Made by a program: the position numbers and the translations under genes
Notes under the pieces: generated by a model
The model's database searches: none
What the model was told of the DNA's origin: nothing
The model's input: only the letters and a program-made list of their open reading frames with translations
Assembly (NCBI GenBank): GCA_900770655.1
Contig: CAAGLA010000024.1
Location: 1-19,471, forward strand
DNA length: 19,471 bases
Direction of reading: 5' to 3'
Source: Bacteroidaceae bacterium
Lineage (GTDB): Bacteria > Bacteroidota > Bacteroidia > Bacteroidales > Bacteroidaceae
Shown here: one piece after another, positions 1-8,661 of the stretch
Position numbering within the stretch: the stretch's first letter is position 1
Layout of the letters: each line of letters opens with the position of its first letter

Positions 1-476
1 ACCTTAAGGTTAACATCTTCGCAAAGTGTTGTACTGATGTATGGAACACCGCCTGCCAAGTCGAAAATACAGTAGTAACCGCCTTCGTTACCTACAGCGT
101 CGAGTGCATTGCGAAGGATTGTCTGTATATTCACCATCTTCTCCTGCTCTGCTCTCTGAAGGTTTGCCTGAATATCCTGAGCATACTGCTGAAGACGCTC
201 CTGCAACTGCATAAGCTCTTCGTAACGGCGTTCAAGGATACTTTGGGGAACAGAGTCTCTCTGCAGACGCTCAAACTCAGTTCCTTTGGTTTCAAGTTCA
301 GTGCGCATACTGTTGAACTCTTCGGAATAGAGTCTTTCAAGTTCCTCTATTTCCGAGAGAGCTTGTGTATACTCAGGCATAACCTGAATGATTTCAGCTG
401 AATTTACATAACCGAATTTCTGTGCAAGCAGGCTCATTGGAGCTACAAGCATAATTAAAATCAAAAATTTCTTCAT
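1..476 (-). CDS. Skp/OmpH family periplasmic chaperone, second copy (partial, 3' end outside window)
   Basis: The reading frame runs from an ATG at 476-474 off the left edge, giving 158 visible codons with no stop. The protein starts with a signal peptide (MKKFLILIMLVAPMSLLAQ) followed by the typical Skp opening KFGYVNSAEIIQVMPEY, which corresponds to the first beta strand. A long charged, Glu/Arg/Gln-rich helical stretch (about residues 40-115) follows, as in the coiled-coil tentacles of Skp. The family consists of trimeric periplasmic chaperones that hold unfolded outer-membrane proteins before handover to BamA. It lies 41 bp downstream of another Skp gene and in line with bamA, so it is probably the last visible gene of that operon. 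The C-terminus cannot be judged. Confidence 0.88.
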   Translation of the reverse strand, partial: MKKFLILIMLVAPMSLLAQKFGYVNSAEIIQVMPEYTQALSEIEELERLYSEEFNSMRTELETKGTEFERLQRDSVPQSILERRYEELMQLQERLQQYAQDIQANLQRAEQEKMVNIQTILRNALDAVGNEGGYYCIFDLAGGVPYISTTLCEDVNLK

Positions 477-517
477 CTTAATAAAATATTAATATTAAAC
501 ACTGTATTTCTGTACCG

Positions 518-1033
518 TTATTCCGAATAGCCAAGTTTTGTCAGGACATCGTCGCTGATATCTATCGATGGTGCCGAGTATATAAGGTTCACCGACGAAG
601 AGCGGTCTATGACCATTGTTATACGTTTGCTCTCACACACCTCTTTTACGGCATTATAAACCTCTTCTTGTATAGGCGCCATAAGACTCTCGCGTTTTTG
701 ATATAGTTCACCTGTAGGGCCAAAGTACTGACGTTTGAGTTCGCTTGCCTCACGCTCTTTTGCAAGTATGGCCTCTTCACGCTCTACACGTTGGGCATCG
801 GACAGGAAAGCCGACTCGCTCTGGTAGGTTCTATATAGTTCTTCGGCTTGGGCGACAAGCTCTTCAACTTCGCCCTGCCAACGTCTCGATTGCTGGTTGA
901 GCTGCTCGTTGGCACGCTCGTATGCGGGAATATTCCTAAGTATATAATCCATATCTACTGTTGCATACTTCTGCGCACTGGCTGAGAGAATTGCAACAAA
1001 TGATACAATAGCTGTCAACAATATCTTTTTCAT
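518..1033 (-). CDS. Skp/OmpH family periplasmic chaperone, first copy
   Basis: The protein has 171 residues with a signal peptide ending near SASAQ (about residue 20). The mature start KYATVDMDYILRNIPAYERA matches the conserved N-terminal strand of OmpH/Skp proteins. Residues about 40-125 are highly charged and predicted helical (coiled-coil arms), and the C-terminal part (ITMVIDRSSSVNLIYSAPSIDISDDVL) returns to the beta core, so the gene is complete and of normal family length. It starts 18 bp after the bamA stop codon, and a second Skp copy follows it. Role inferred from the family: keeps outer-membrane proteins soluble in the periplasm and delivers them to the BAM machine encoded just upstream. 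Two tandem skp copies behind bamA are common in Bacteroidota as far as I recall. Confidence 0.92.
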   Translation of the reverse strand: MKKILLTAIVSFVAILSASAQKYATVDMDYILRNIPAYERANEQLNQQSRRWQGEVEELVAQAEELYRTYQSESAFLSDAQRVEREEAILAKEREASELKRQYFGPTGELYQKRESLMAPIQEEVYNAVKEVCESKRITMVIDRSSSVNLIYSAPSIDISDDVLTKLGYSE

Positions 1034-1051
1034 AATTATTCATTTTAAATA

Positions 1052-3694
1052 TTAGAACTCCTGACCTAAGATAAAGTGGAAATGGCTGCCACCGTATTGT
1101 GACGAACCGAATACATTATCGAAACCGTATGCCCAGTCAAGACCTATAAGGCCTATCATCTGCAAGAATACGCGCACACCTACTCCAGCGCTACGTTTCA
1201 GGTCGAAAAGGTTGAATTTGGAAGCATCGTTCCAAGCATTACCGCCCTCAACGAATGCAAGACCGTAGATGGATGTTGAGTTCTGCAACATAAATGGGAA
1301 GCGGAGCTCAAGACCAAGACGAGTATATGCATAACCCTCGCGGCCGTATGGCGTGAGACTACCGTTCTCGTAACCGCGCAATGCCACCATATCTGTAGCA
1401 TAGTTGTAAGAATAGCCGCTCATTCCGTCACCACCTACATAGAAAGTCTCGAACGGAGATTTCTTGTGGGTATCGTAACTGCCCAATATACCGAAGTCGG
1501 CACGTGTCATAAGCACAAGGTTGTATTTGCCCTCTGTCAATGAGGTAAATGTCTTGCTGCGGAACTTCACCTTATAATACTCTATCCATTTATGCTTTTC
1601 GCGCAACTCGCTCTTGTACGACGGACTGTTACCGTTTGTTGCCAGATTTGCATAGTCCTTTCCGTCCCATAGAGAATATGGCGGTGTGAAAGAGGTAACA
1701 AGCGAGAACTCAGAGCCTTCGCGGGGGAAGTAGGGGTGGTCTATTGTGCTACGGCCAAGCGAGAGTGTAAGGTTCACGTTGTTACAGTTACCGTCGGTAA
1801 TAAGGAAGTACTGCCAATCCTTCAACGAGTATAACTGATAGTTCAGCTCGGCCGAGAAATTGAAGTAGTCATCGGGCCAGCGCAGACGACGTCCCCAACC
1901 GATTGAGACACCGAACATCTTGATATACTTGTCGGGGTCGTAGTACGACGATACATTATTGTAGCCATAGCCGTTGTAGTTACCGTAGCCATATAGGTAA
2001 TTGGTATAATTGTTGTAGTATGCCGAATTGTAGTAGCTGTCGGCAACGTCGGTCTGCACCGACATAAATGCCGACACAGAGAAAGAGTTGGGACGTTTAC
2101 GGCCGAACCACGGGTCGAAGAACGACACGCTGTACGATTGGTAATAGCGGCCGTTGGACTGCGCACTGATTGTCAGTGTCTGGCCGTCACCCTGCGGTAT
2201 TATACCACGGCGCACGCCATCGCGACGGAAGAGATTACGCATAGAGAAATTGGTAAATTTCAAAGACAGTTTACCAATGATACCGGTCTGGCCCCAACCG
2301 GCCGAAAGTTCTATCTGGTCGCTGCTCTTTGGCTCCAGTTTCCAATTTATATCTACCGTTCCGCTCTGCTCGTTAGGCACGACACCCGGGTCTATGGTTT
2401 CGGGGTCGAAGTGACCCATATTTGCAATATCGCGGAACGAGCGTTCAAGGGCCTGCATTGAGAACAGACTGCCGGGAAGGGTATATAGCTCACGGCGGAC
2501 AACCTCTTCGTACAAGCGGTCGTTACCGCTGATAGTCACGCGGTTTATTGTTGCCTGAGAGCCCTCCACCATACGTATTTCAAGGTCTACCGAATCGTTC
2601 TCAACCCTTGCTTCAACAGGAACCAGTTTCAAGAAGACATAACCCTCATTAAAGTAAAGGTTCTTTACTGCATCTTCATCGTTGAAAAGACGGTTCTCGA
2701 GTTCGTTCTGGTTGTATATATCGCCGGGCTTCATACGCAGCACGTAATCGAGCCAAGCTGTCGAGTAGACACTGTTACCTACCCATTTGATACTGCGAAT
2801 ATAGTATCTGTTACCCTCTTCTATTTCCAAATAGATATCTACACTGTTTTCGTCGTACATAACAACGCTATCCTTTACTATGCGGGCATCGCGGAAACCG
2901 TTTTCGTAGTAGAGATTAAGGATATTCTCCTTGTCTTCGGAATAACGTTCATCGGTAAATTTCTTTGAACGGAACAAGGCGTGCCACAAGTTGTCGATAC
3001 GTGTTTTCTCACGTGTCTTCTTCATTGCATACCTGACCTTTTTGGGCGATATTTGCTCTGCACCTTCTATATATATACGGTGAACCTTTACCTTGTCGTT
3101 CTTTGAAATGTTGACATCGACTATTACTCTGTTGTCACCTGTTACGTCGGGACGCTGTACAATATTAACCTCGGCATTCTTATAGCCTTTCGCGTCGTAA
3201 TAGTTCTTTATTATACGTGTTGCACGGGAAATGATATCGGGTGTTATCTGGTTTCCGCGAATGATACCTATCTTCATTTCAAGGTCTTCACGGTCCGATT
3301 TCTTTACGCCGTTTATATTGAGCTGGGAAACGCGTGGACGAAGTTTGAGCGCAATGCCCAAATAGATTTTATCACCCACGATACTATCGGCTGTTATACT
3401 CACATCTTCGAAAAGGCCGTGACGGCAATAGCGTTTGACAGCATTGGTTATCTCGTCACCGGGAACAGTAACGACATCGCCTACAGAAAGTGCAGATATG
3501 CCTATGACGACAGCCGGCTCAATATCGTCGACACCCGACAGGTTTATACCACCGATGGTATACCTATGCGGGGCATTCGTGTAGAGAATCGTCGGGTTGA
3601 CGATAGTCTCCTGCGCCGACACCGCTATGCCACAGAAGGCAAGCATTGTAAACAGGAATGTTCTTATGAAGGTAGTATATTTCATCTTTATCAT
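1052..3694 (-). CDS. bamA: Outer membrane protein assembly factor BamA
   Basis: This 880-residue Omp85 protein is the central insertase of the beta-barrel assembly machine. A signal peptide (MKYTTFIRTFLFTMLAFCGIAVSAQ) follows three leading residues. Residues about 45-450 form consecutive POTRA-type repeats, recognisable by segments such as VSQLNINGVKKSDREDLE, VHRIYIEGAEQISPKKVRYA and INRVTISGNDRLYEEVVRREL. The C-terminal half is a 16-strand barrel. The loop-6 VRGF/Y motif is present as ALRGYENGSLTPYG (about residue 773), and the chain ends in an aromatic residue (Phe). Residues 553-585 are an unusual Tyr/Asn-rich loop. The first ATG overlaps the uppS stop (ATGA, 3691-3694), implying translational coupling; a second ATG at 3685 would give a cleaner signal peptide and is an alternative start. 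Confidence 0.97.
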   Translation of the reverse strand: MIKMKYTTFIRTFLFTMLAFCGIAVSAQETIVNPTILYTNAPHRYTIGGINLSGVDDIEPAVVIGISALSVGDVVTVPGDEITNAVKRYCRHGLFEDVSITADSIVGDKIYLGIALKLRPRVSQLNINGVKKSDREDLEMKIGIIRGNQITPDIISRATRIIKNYYDAKGYKNAEVNIVQRPDVTGDNRVIVDVNISKNDKVKVHRIYIEGAEQISPKKVRYAMKKTREKTRIDNLWHALFRSKKFTDERYSEDKENILNLYYENGFRDARIVKDSVVMYDENSVDIYLEIEEGNRYYIRSIKWVGNSVYSTAWLDYVLRMKPGDIYNQNELENRLFNDEDAVKNLYFNEGYVFLKLVPVEARVENDSVDLEIRMVEGSQATINRVTISGNDRLYEEVVRRELYTLPGSLFSMQALERSFRDIANMGHFDPETIDPGVVPNEQSGTVDINWKLEPKSSDQIELSAGWGQTGIIGKLSLKFTNFSMRNLFRRDGVRRGIIPQGDGQTLTISAQSNGRYYQSYSVSFFDPWFGRKRPNSFSVSAFMSVQTDVADSYYNSAYYNNYTNYLYGYGNYNGYGYNNVSSYYDPDKYIKMFGVSIGWGRRLRWPDDYFNFSAELNYQLYSLKDWQYFLITDGNCNNVNLTLSLGRSTIDHPYFPREGSEFSLVTSFTPPYSLWDGKDYANLATNGNSPSYKSELREKHKWIEYYKVKFRSKTFTSLTEGKYNLVLMTRADFGILGSYDTHKKSPFETFYVGGDGMSGYSYNYATDMVALRGYENGSLTPYGREGYAYTRLGLELRFPFMLQNSTSIYGLAFVEGGNAWNDASKFNLFDLKRSAGVGVRVFLQMIGLIGLDWAYGFDNVFGSSQYGGSHFHFILGQEF

Positions 3695-4440
3695 TTATTA
3701 TCTTCGTTGGTCACTTGTTCACCTGTCAAGCCGTAACGACGCTGACGACGCTGGTATTCATACACAGCCTTGCATAGTTCGTTGTTGTCGAAATCGGGCC
3801 ACAGAACTTCTGTAAAATAAAGTTCTGAGTAGGCAGCCTGCCAAAGCAGGAAGTTACTCAAACGCAACTCCTTGCCTGTACGTATGAGTAAATCGGGGTC
3901 GGGCATAAAATTGGTTGTGAGAGACTTTGATATTGCCTCATCGTCAATATCATCAACTGCCATTTCGCCGTTCTTCACCTTTGAAGCCAAAGAACGTACA
4001 GCCTCAACAATCTCCCACTTCGACGAGTAGCTCAGGGCAAGCACAAGAGTCATACTATCGTTCTTGGCAGTGCGTTCAACGCAAGCATTGAGACGCTCAC
4101 GTACATTTTCCGGCAACTTGCTCATATCGCCTATTATGCGGAACGCTACATTGTTCTTTACAAATATCTCCTCCTCTATTGACTCGAAGAGCAGAGCCAT
4201 AAGAGCTGCCACTTCGGCCATAGGGCGTTTCCAGTTTTCTGTTGAGAAAGTGTACAATGTCAGATATTTTATACCAAGCTTAAGCGAGTTCTCCACAAGC
4301 TTACGAACGGTTGCAGCACCTGCCTGATGCCCCTCGGAACGGTCAAGGCCACGCAACTGGGCCCAACGGCCATTGCCATCCATAATTATCGCGACGTGCT
4401 GTGGAATATTGTTCTTGTCTATCTGTTCAATGTAATTCAT
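3691..4440 (-). CDS. uppS: Isoprenyl transferase (undecaprenyl diphosphate synthase)
   Basis: UppS condenses isopentenyl diphosphate onto farnesyl diphosphate to make the C55 lipid carrier used for peptidoglycan and surface glycan synthesis, at the inner face of the cytoplasmic membrane. The 249 residues have normal family length. Visible motifs are HVAIIMDGNGRWA with catalytic Asp21, GHQAG, the FSTENWKRP signature (65-73), and DPDLLIRTGKELRLSNFLLWQ followed by SELYFTEVLWPDF, which hold the diphosphate-binding Arg177 and Arg183 and metal-binding Glu. Residue 180 is Lys where the motif usually has Gly (RTGGE). It lies 12 bp after the DUF6089 gene and overlaps bamA by 4 bp, linking carrier-lipid supply to outer-membrane assembly. 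Confidence 0.97.
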   Translation of the reverse strand: MNYIEQIDKNNIPQHVAIIMDGNGRWAQLRGLDRSEGHQAGAATVRKLVENSLKLGIKYLTLYTFSTENWKRPMAEVAALMALLFESIEEEIFVKNNVAFRIIGDMSKLPENVRERLNACVERTAKNDSMTLVLALSYSSKWEIVEAVRSLASKVKNGEMAVDDIDDEAISKSLTTNFMPDPDLLIRTGKELRLSNFLLWQAAYSELYFTEVLWPDFDNNELCKAVYEYQRRQRRYGLTGEQVTNEDNK

Positions 4441-4452
4441 AGTTCTAAACTT

Positions 4453-5160
4453 TTAATTGTTGCACTTTCTGTATTTTGGTGATAAATCGTATGTTACAAA
4501 TATTGACAGGAAGGAGTAGCTGTCCTTGTTCTTAAACCCGCTGCTTTTTATGTTGTACGGGTCTTTGAGAACAGGAGCTGTTTTGCCGGTTACATCGAGT
4601 TCGTCGCTTAGCGAGAAACGGAACGAGAGTTCGCAACCCAAATTAAGGCGTGAGGCTATCTTGTACTTTACACCGACACCGACCGGGATATTTGCAGTGA
4701 AAACATTATTTGCCGGTTCGGGGGCAAAGGTCATTCCCACACCGGCAAAGATATATGGCGCAAGCCGGTGAGTACTCTTATAGCCCGTACCGTCGCCGTA
4801 TGCAAAGAAGTGGCATTCGTACTGCGCGCCCAAATCGTAGAGAGTACGCGAGAAGTCCACATCGCCGCCGGGGAAACGGTTGTCGAAATTTGCCGTACTG
4901 CCCGATATGCGGGCCACAGCCAAGTTTGCTTTCACGGCCATTCGTGGGTTTATATTGTAACGTGCCACAAGACCGCCCATTATGTTCATATTATCGTAGA
5001 GAGAACTGTAATTGGCATCGCCATAATAGCTGCTGCCGCCAACCATAACTCCAACCTCGTAACGGTATTCAAGCTCGTCGGCACGCACAACAGTAGCACA
5101 GCACAACAGGATTGTGCCCAGCAAAATGTTCTGCGCAATTGTTCTAACCAGCATTGTCAT
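4453..5160 (-). CDS. DUF6089-type outer membrane beta-barrel protein
   Basis: The protein has 235 residues: a signal peptide (hydrophobic to about residue 27, ending VVRADELEY), then alternating, aromatic-rich strands typical of a small beta-barrel (GVMVGGSSYYGDANYSS, PYIFAGVGMTFAPEP, SFLSIFVTYDLSPKYRK). The GSSYYGD opening and overall layout resemble the DUF6089 family that sits next to uppS and bamA in many Bacteroidota; this assignment is from memory of the family and not from a search. It is a predicted outer-membrane or periplasm-facing protein of unknown role. The gene starts 14 bp after the DUF6242 gene and ends 12 bp before uppS, so it is co-transcribed. ATG at 5160 is used; ATG at 5154 is equally possible. 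Confidence 0.75.
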   Translation of the reverse strand: MTMLVRTIAQNILLGTILLCCATVVRADELEYRYEVGVMVGGSSYYGDANYSSLYDNMNIMGGLVARYNINPRMAVKANLAVARISGSTANFDNRFPGGDVDFSRTLYDLGAQYECHFFAYGDGTGYKSTHRLAPYIFAGVGMTFAPEPANNVFTANIPVGVGVKYKIASRLNLGCELSFRFSLSDELDVTGKTAPVLKDPYNIKSSGFKNKDSYSFLSIFVTYDLSPKYRKCNN

Positions 5161-5174
5161 TTATATATCTCTCT

Positions 5175-6536
5175 TTATTTAAAACCAAGACGATTTATTA
5201 TACCTTTCCACACGGCAGCCTGCTCACCGCCAGTAACCAGCCATATATAGTCATTAGAGTCTGCCGCCGATGCAAAAGAGACATCTGCACCCTTCAACTC
5301 AACAGGCATACGCAGGTAGAACGAACCCGAGTCCTTCCATACTATGCCATTGTCTTTCGATATATACAACGCACCGAACGGTGCAACCTCTTCGCCTTCT
5401 ACTGTTCCTGCGTTGCCAAAGGCATAGAGGAAATTGTCGTAATGCAACACCGAAAGGTTCTTCAGTGCCGGGCAGGGGTATGGGTTATTTCCGTTATTGT
5501 ACATAACCCAGTTTTCTTCGCTCGACAGCTTGCTCCACACAACCGGAGCACCCGTCATTTCGGCATTGCGGTAACCGACAAGCATATTACGGATTATTTT
5601 ACTATTGTGGCTCAACGGGTAAGACGCCAACGAAAGGCCGTAAAGAGGGAACGAAGCCGGCAGAGGAGAAATACTATCGAAAGCTGTTCCGTCGCAACTG
5701 CTCAAAAGGCCGGTTGCTGTAGCCACCCACATTCTGTTTTCAAAGTCCGAAGCAGAGACTATTGATAAATAATCACCACCGGCTGAGGCCAAAGACCAAT
5801 TAAGGGCATCGGCAGACGAATAGAGGTCGCCACCGGCCACCGCATACAGCTTACCGCAGAACTGCTGGATATTTTCGAGCGATGCTGTTGGAAGCCCGGC
5901 AACAGGCTGTTGCTCCCAAACCGGCTCACCGGCCAAAGGCGAAATTGCCACAACCTGCACACCGGCACCGTCTATGCCGAAGAGACAGATATTGCCATTG
6001 AACTCAACCACACGCTGCGGTGTTATACCTTCGACAGCCGGATATTTGTTCCATTGCAGGAGGTCGGGGTTAAGAGTGTGCACATTAACGCTGACTGTGT
6101 AGTCTTTATAGTATTGTGCATCGGCCGCATATATGCGGAACTTACGAGGGGTGGTAAAGTCTATCGAGTCGCTGAATGAGAACGCCTCATAGGTTTCTGT
6201 ACTGTCGACATAAATTGACGCTACACCCCTTACCGACATTTTTATCACAACTTTAGAAACATCTGTTCCAAAGGGCAGAGAGTCGTTGTTATATATTTCG
6301 CCGGTGCTCTGGTCTATTGAAAAGGGATACCCGGCAGTAGTAATGGTACGAACCACAATAGTATCTTCGCCCGTAGACGTGAAGCTGTGATACGAAGATT
6401 TTATATTGTTTACGCCGAACGATGTAACAAGAGCATAGGGAGAGAGCACTACCTCATCGTCGTCGCTGCTTACACAAGATGCGCTCAAAAAGAGCAGCGT
6501 AAACATAGCCAGATATGTTGCGAAATTCTTTTTCAT
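5175..6536 (-). CDS. DUF6242-like lipoprotein with beta-propeller-like repeats
   Basis: I start the gene at the ATG at 6536 (453 residues) because this gives a clean lipoprotein signal (MKKNFATYLAMFTLLFLSASC, Cys21); an in-frame ATG at 6557 only adds seven residues ahead of it. The mature end begins CVSSDDDEVV; acidic residues just after the lipid Cys resemble the Bacteroidota lipoprotein export signal for surface display. Residues about 30-165 resemble the DUF6242 N-terminal module (GEIYNNDSLPFGTDVSKV, DSIDFTTPRKFRIYAAD). The rest looks like a Kelch/BNR-type propeller, with an Asp-box SKDNGIVW at 393-400 and blades such as LYAVAGGDLYSSADALNW. Function unknown. It is the first gene of the run leading to DUF6089, uppS and bamA, with a promoter-like element upstream. 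Confidence 0.78.
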   Translation of the reverse strand: MKKNFATYLAMFTLLFLSASCVSSDDDEVVLSPYALVTSFGVNNIKSSYHSFTSTGEDTIVVRTITTAGYPFSIDQSTGEIYNNDSLPFGTDVSKVVIKMSVRGVASIYVDSTETYEAFSFSDSIDFTTPRKFRIYAADAQYYKDYTVSVNVHTLNPDLLQWNKYPAVEGITPQRVVEFNGNICLFGIDGAGVQVVAISPLAGEPVWEQQPVAGLPTASLENIQQFCGKLYAVAGGDLYSSADALNWSLASAGGDYLSIVSASDFENRMWVATATGLLSSCDGTAFDSISPLPASFPLYGLSLASYPLSHNSKIIRNMLVGYRNAEMTGAPVVWSKLSSEENWVMYNNGNNPYPCPALKNLSVLHYDNFLYAFGNAGTVEGEEVAPFGALYISKDNGIVWKDSGSFYLRMPVELKGADVSFASAADSNDYIWLVTGGEQAAVWKGIINRLGFK

Positions 6537-6638
6537 AGATTTACAAATTACATTCAACCTACAAAATTAGCAACATTTTTTGGTTTACGAGCTATTTCGC
6601 GCGTTATTTATATAATTTTAAAATTTATAACGGCTTTT
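6537..6638 (-). promoter_or_regulatory. Intergenic region with -7 element for the DUF6242-uppS-bamA operon
   Basis: Between the ribD stop and the DUF6242 start, the minus strand carries TAATTTTG (6569 to 6562), a full match to the Bacteroidota -7 consensus TAnnTTTG, about 25 bp before the ATG. No good TTTG is visible 19-21 bp further upstream, so the -33 half is weak. Next to the ribD end lies an AT-rich imperfect inverted repeat (GTTAT at 6602-6606 pairing with ATAAC at 6627-6631, around the 12-bp palindrome AATTTTAAAATT at 6614-6625), which could act in transcript ending. The promoter assignment is an inference from motif and position. Confidence 0.45.
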
Positions 6639-7700
6639 TCACTTGCTATAGAGACAAATCTCGTTGCCGTCGCAACAATATTGCTCCATTGTTTGAGATA
6701 CGGGAAGCGATGGGGCTTTTATACCGGTACCGACAAAAATGCGGGGATTTGTTTCAACGCGGGCAATATCCCAAAGCCCGGAATCTATAAACGACTGCAA
6801 AAGAAAGGGACCGCCCTCAACAAGAAGGCTACCGACATTTATGGAATGCAGATGTGAAAGTATCTGCTGCAAGACACCGGCAGTGGAATCGAACACAACC
6901 TGTTCAATATTTTTACCAAAAACATCTTCTCTTTCCACACCCGTGTAGACAACTGTCGGCAGGCTGTCGTCGAAAAGTTTCAAGGAGGAAGGCAAACGGC
7001 CTTCGCGGTCTATAACCAAGCGCAAGGGCTGACGGCCGGCCCATAAACGGATATCGAGCGAGGGGTTGTCAAGTTCAGCGGTGCGCCTGCCAACAAGAAT
7101 TGCATCGCATTGCGCCCGCAGTTTATGTACCGCCACCCGAGAAACAGGAGTAGAGAGAGAAAGAGCCTCTCCACCGGTGCGGCAATAGTCTACAAAGCCG
7201 TCGGCACTCTGTGCCCACTTAAGCACGACAAAAGGCCTGCCGCAGCGGTGATTTGTAAAAAAAGCACCATTTAAACGGAAACTTTCGGCTTCGAGCAACC
7301 CAACAGAGACATCTATCCCTGCGGCCCGCATACGAGAAATGCCACTACCGTTTACTTGGCGGTTATAGTCGGTGGTAGCGATTACCACGCGTGCCATTCG
7401 GCAGGAGATTATCAAATCGCAGCAAGGAGGTGTCTTTCCATAATGAGAGCAGGGCTCAAGACTTACATATATGGTCGAACGCTCCAAAAGAGGCTTGTCG
7501 CACTCTTTAACTGAATTCACAGCATTGACTTCGGCGTGCGGTTCACCGGCCCTAATGTGGTAACCCTCGCCAATAATTCTGCCGTCACATACAATAACGG
7601 CACCAACCATTGGGTTGGGCGAAGTGCTGCCTGCACCACAACGCGCCAGCTGCAGACAACGGTACATATATTTGCAATCTTCCTCAGAAAAGCAGTCCAT
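6639..7700 (-). CDS. ribD: Bifunctional diaminohydroxyphosphoribosylaminopyrimidine deaminase / 5-amino-6-(5-phosphoribosylamino)uracil reductase
   Basis: RibD carries out the second and third steps of riboflavin synthesis in the cytoplasm: deamination of the pyrimidine ring and NADPH-dependent reduction of the ribose. From the ATG at 7700 the protein has 353 residues; an upstream in-frame ATG at 7751 would add 17 residues not expected in the family. The deaminase half shows the zinc ligands: HAE at 55-57, Cys84 in LEPCSHYG and Cys93 in TPPC. The reductase half begins at about residue 147 (RPFVVLKWAQSADGF) and includes DAILVGRRTAELDNPSL and the nucleotide-binding LLVEGGPFLLQSF. It is flanked by gaps of 97 and 102 bp, so it may be its own transcription unit. 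No other rib gene and no FMN riboswitch lies next to it. Confidence 0.96.
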   Translation of the reverse strand: MDCFSEEDCKYMYRCLQLARCGAGSTSPNPMVGAVIVCDGRIIGEGYHIRAGEPHAEVNAVNSVKECDKPLLERSTIYVSLEPCSHYGKTPPCCDLIISCRMARVVIATTDYNRQVNGSGISRMRAAGIDVSVGLLEAESFRLNGAFFTNHRCGRPFVVLKWAQSADGFVDYCRTGGEALSLSTPVSRVAVHKLRAQCDAILVGRRTAELDNPSLDIRLWAGRQPLRLVIDREGRLPSSLKLFDDSLPTVVYTGVEREDVFGKNIEQVVFDSTAGVLQQILSHLHSINVGSLLVEGGPFLLQSFIDSGLWDIARVETNPRIFVGTGIKAPSLPVSQTMEQYCCDGNEICLYSK

Positions 7701-7797
7701 TTGTAAATCAATTTTACTAAAAAAATAAAGAAACAGGGTTACCTGCATCAAATATGGCTGCTAATATACAAAAAGAAAAGCAAAGAGAGAAAAGCCC

Positions 7798-8661
7798 TCA
7801 AGGCTGTTGAACACATTTTAACGTCACAACAACAATTTCACTTGGTACCCAAAAACGCAATGGTTTACGCGACGTACCTACCCCATTTGTCGTTATTACG
7901 TCGGCACCCGAAGAGGCTCTATTTCTTCCGCGCAAGAAACGTGTTCCGAATGCAGTATTCTTCACAGGCGTGTAGAGCCCGAAAAGACTCACCTGCCCGC
8001 CGTGAGTGTGCCCAGAGAGGACAATATCGGCTGTTGTAGAGTTGTTTTCGGCATAATCGGGGGTGTGGGCTAGCAACACCACAAAGGCCTCACTGCTGAA
8101 TTGACTGGCAAACGACAAGGAGAGTGTGTCTACCGCAAAGCTGTCATCCGCCCCTGCAATGAATATAGTATCACCACCCTTACATAGCTCCTGCCACCGG
8201 TTCTGCAACAGTGTTATGCCATTGCCGTGCATTGCTGCGGACATTTGCGAAAGATTACGCCTGTCGTGGTTCCCCGGCACGGCATAGATTCCATATTCAG
8301 GAGCAACAAAAGATAGGGTAGCAAAAAGAGGTGCTATAGAATCGGGTGACGTTACATAATCGCCGCCCAGCAACAGGACTTCGGGGTTCAAATCCTTTAA
8401 GCACGAAACAAGCTTCACAAGCCTTTTGTGCGAAAAAAGGCTTGGATAGTGCAAATCCGATACAAAAGCAAGTTTAAAGCCGTCAAACGCAGGCGGTATA
8501 TCTTCATTTTCAACAATATACTCCTTTACCCGTCCCACTCCTGAAGGAGAGAGTGCGGCGCAGGAGACAAACAAGCACATTGCTGAAAACAGATACAGAG
8601 AGCCTCCAATTATTTTTCTGACAGGCAATAAAGACACAAGCAAACAGAGGGGTTGAATCAA
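7798..8661 (-). CDS. Calcineurin-like metallophosphoesterase, membrane-anchored
   Basis: The 287-residue protein has a hydrophobic N-terminal segment (about residues 15-36, including FVSC which could also be a lipobox) and then a complete metallophosphoesterase domain. Metal-ligand motifs are visible in order: D69-L-H71, G100-D101, G130-N-H-D (131-133), H199 in LLAHTPD, and G217-H-T-H-G-G (H218, H220). This layout resembles YaeI/YkuE-type enzymes, some of which act on UDP-diacylglucosamine or other phospho-substrates, but the substrate here cannot be named. The active domain would face the side opposite the anchor, probably the periplasm. Its ATG overlaps the ispF stop (ATGA at 8658-8661), so it is translated together with ispF and is the last gene of the rex-porU-porV run. 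Confidence 0.9.
   Translation of the reverse strand: MIQPLCLLVSLLPVRKIIGGSLYLFSAMCLFVSCAALSPSGVGRVKEYIVENEDIPPAFDGFKLAFVSDLHYPSLFSHKRLVKLVSCLKDLNPEVLLLGGDYVTSPDSIAPLFATLSFVAPEYGIYAVPGNHDRRNLSQMSAAMHGNGITLLQNRWQELCKGGDTIFIAGADDSFAVDTLSLSFASQFSSEAFVVLLAHTPDYAENNSTTADIVLSGHTHGGQVSLFGLYTPVKNTAFGTRFLRGRNRASSGADVITTNGVGTSRKPLRFWVPSEIVVVTLKCVQQP

Noticed and set aside
485..496. Palindrome AATATTAATATT between the two skp genes
   Set aside because: Short AT-only repeat in an AT-rich spacer; expected by chance and without a T-tract or promoter context.
1843..2461. Open frames of about 86-107 codons on both strands inside bamA
   Set aside because: They overlap the bamA frame completely, have no family features and no start context; they are shadows of its biased codon use.
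7701..7797. FMN riboswitch upstream of ribD
   Set aside because: Only 97 bp are available and none of the conserved RFN-element segments are visible.
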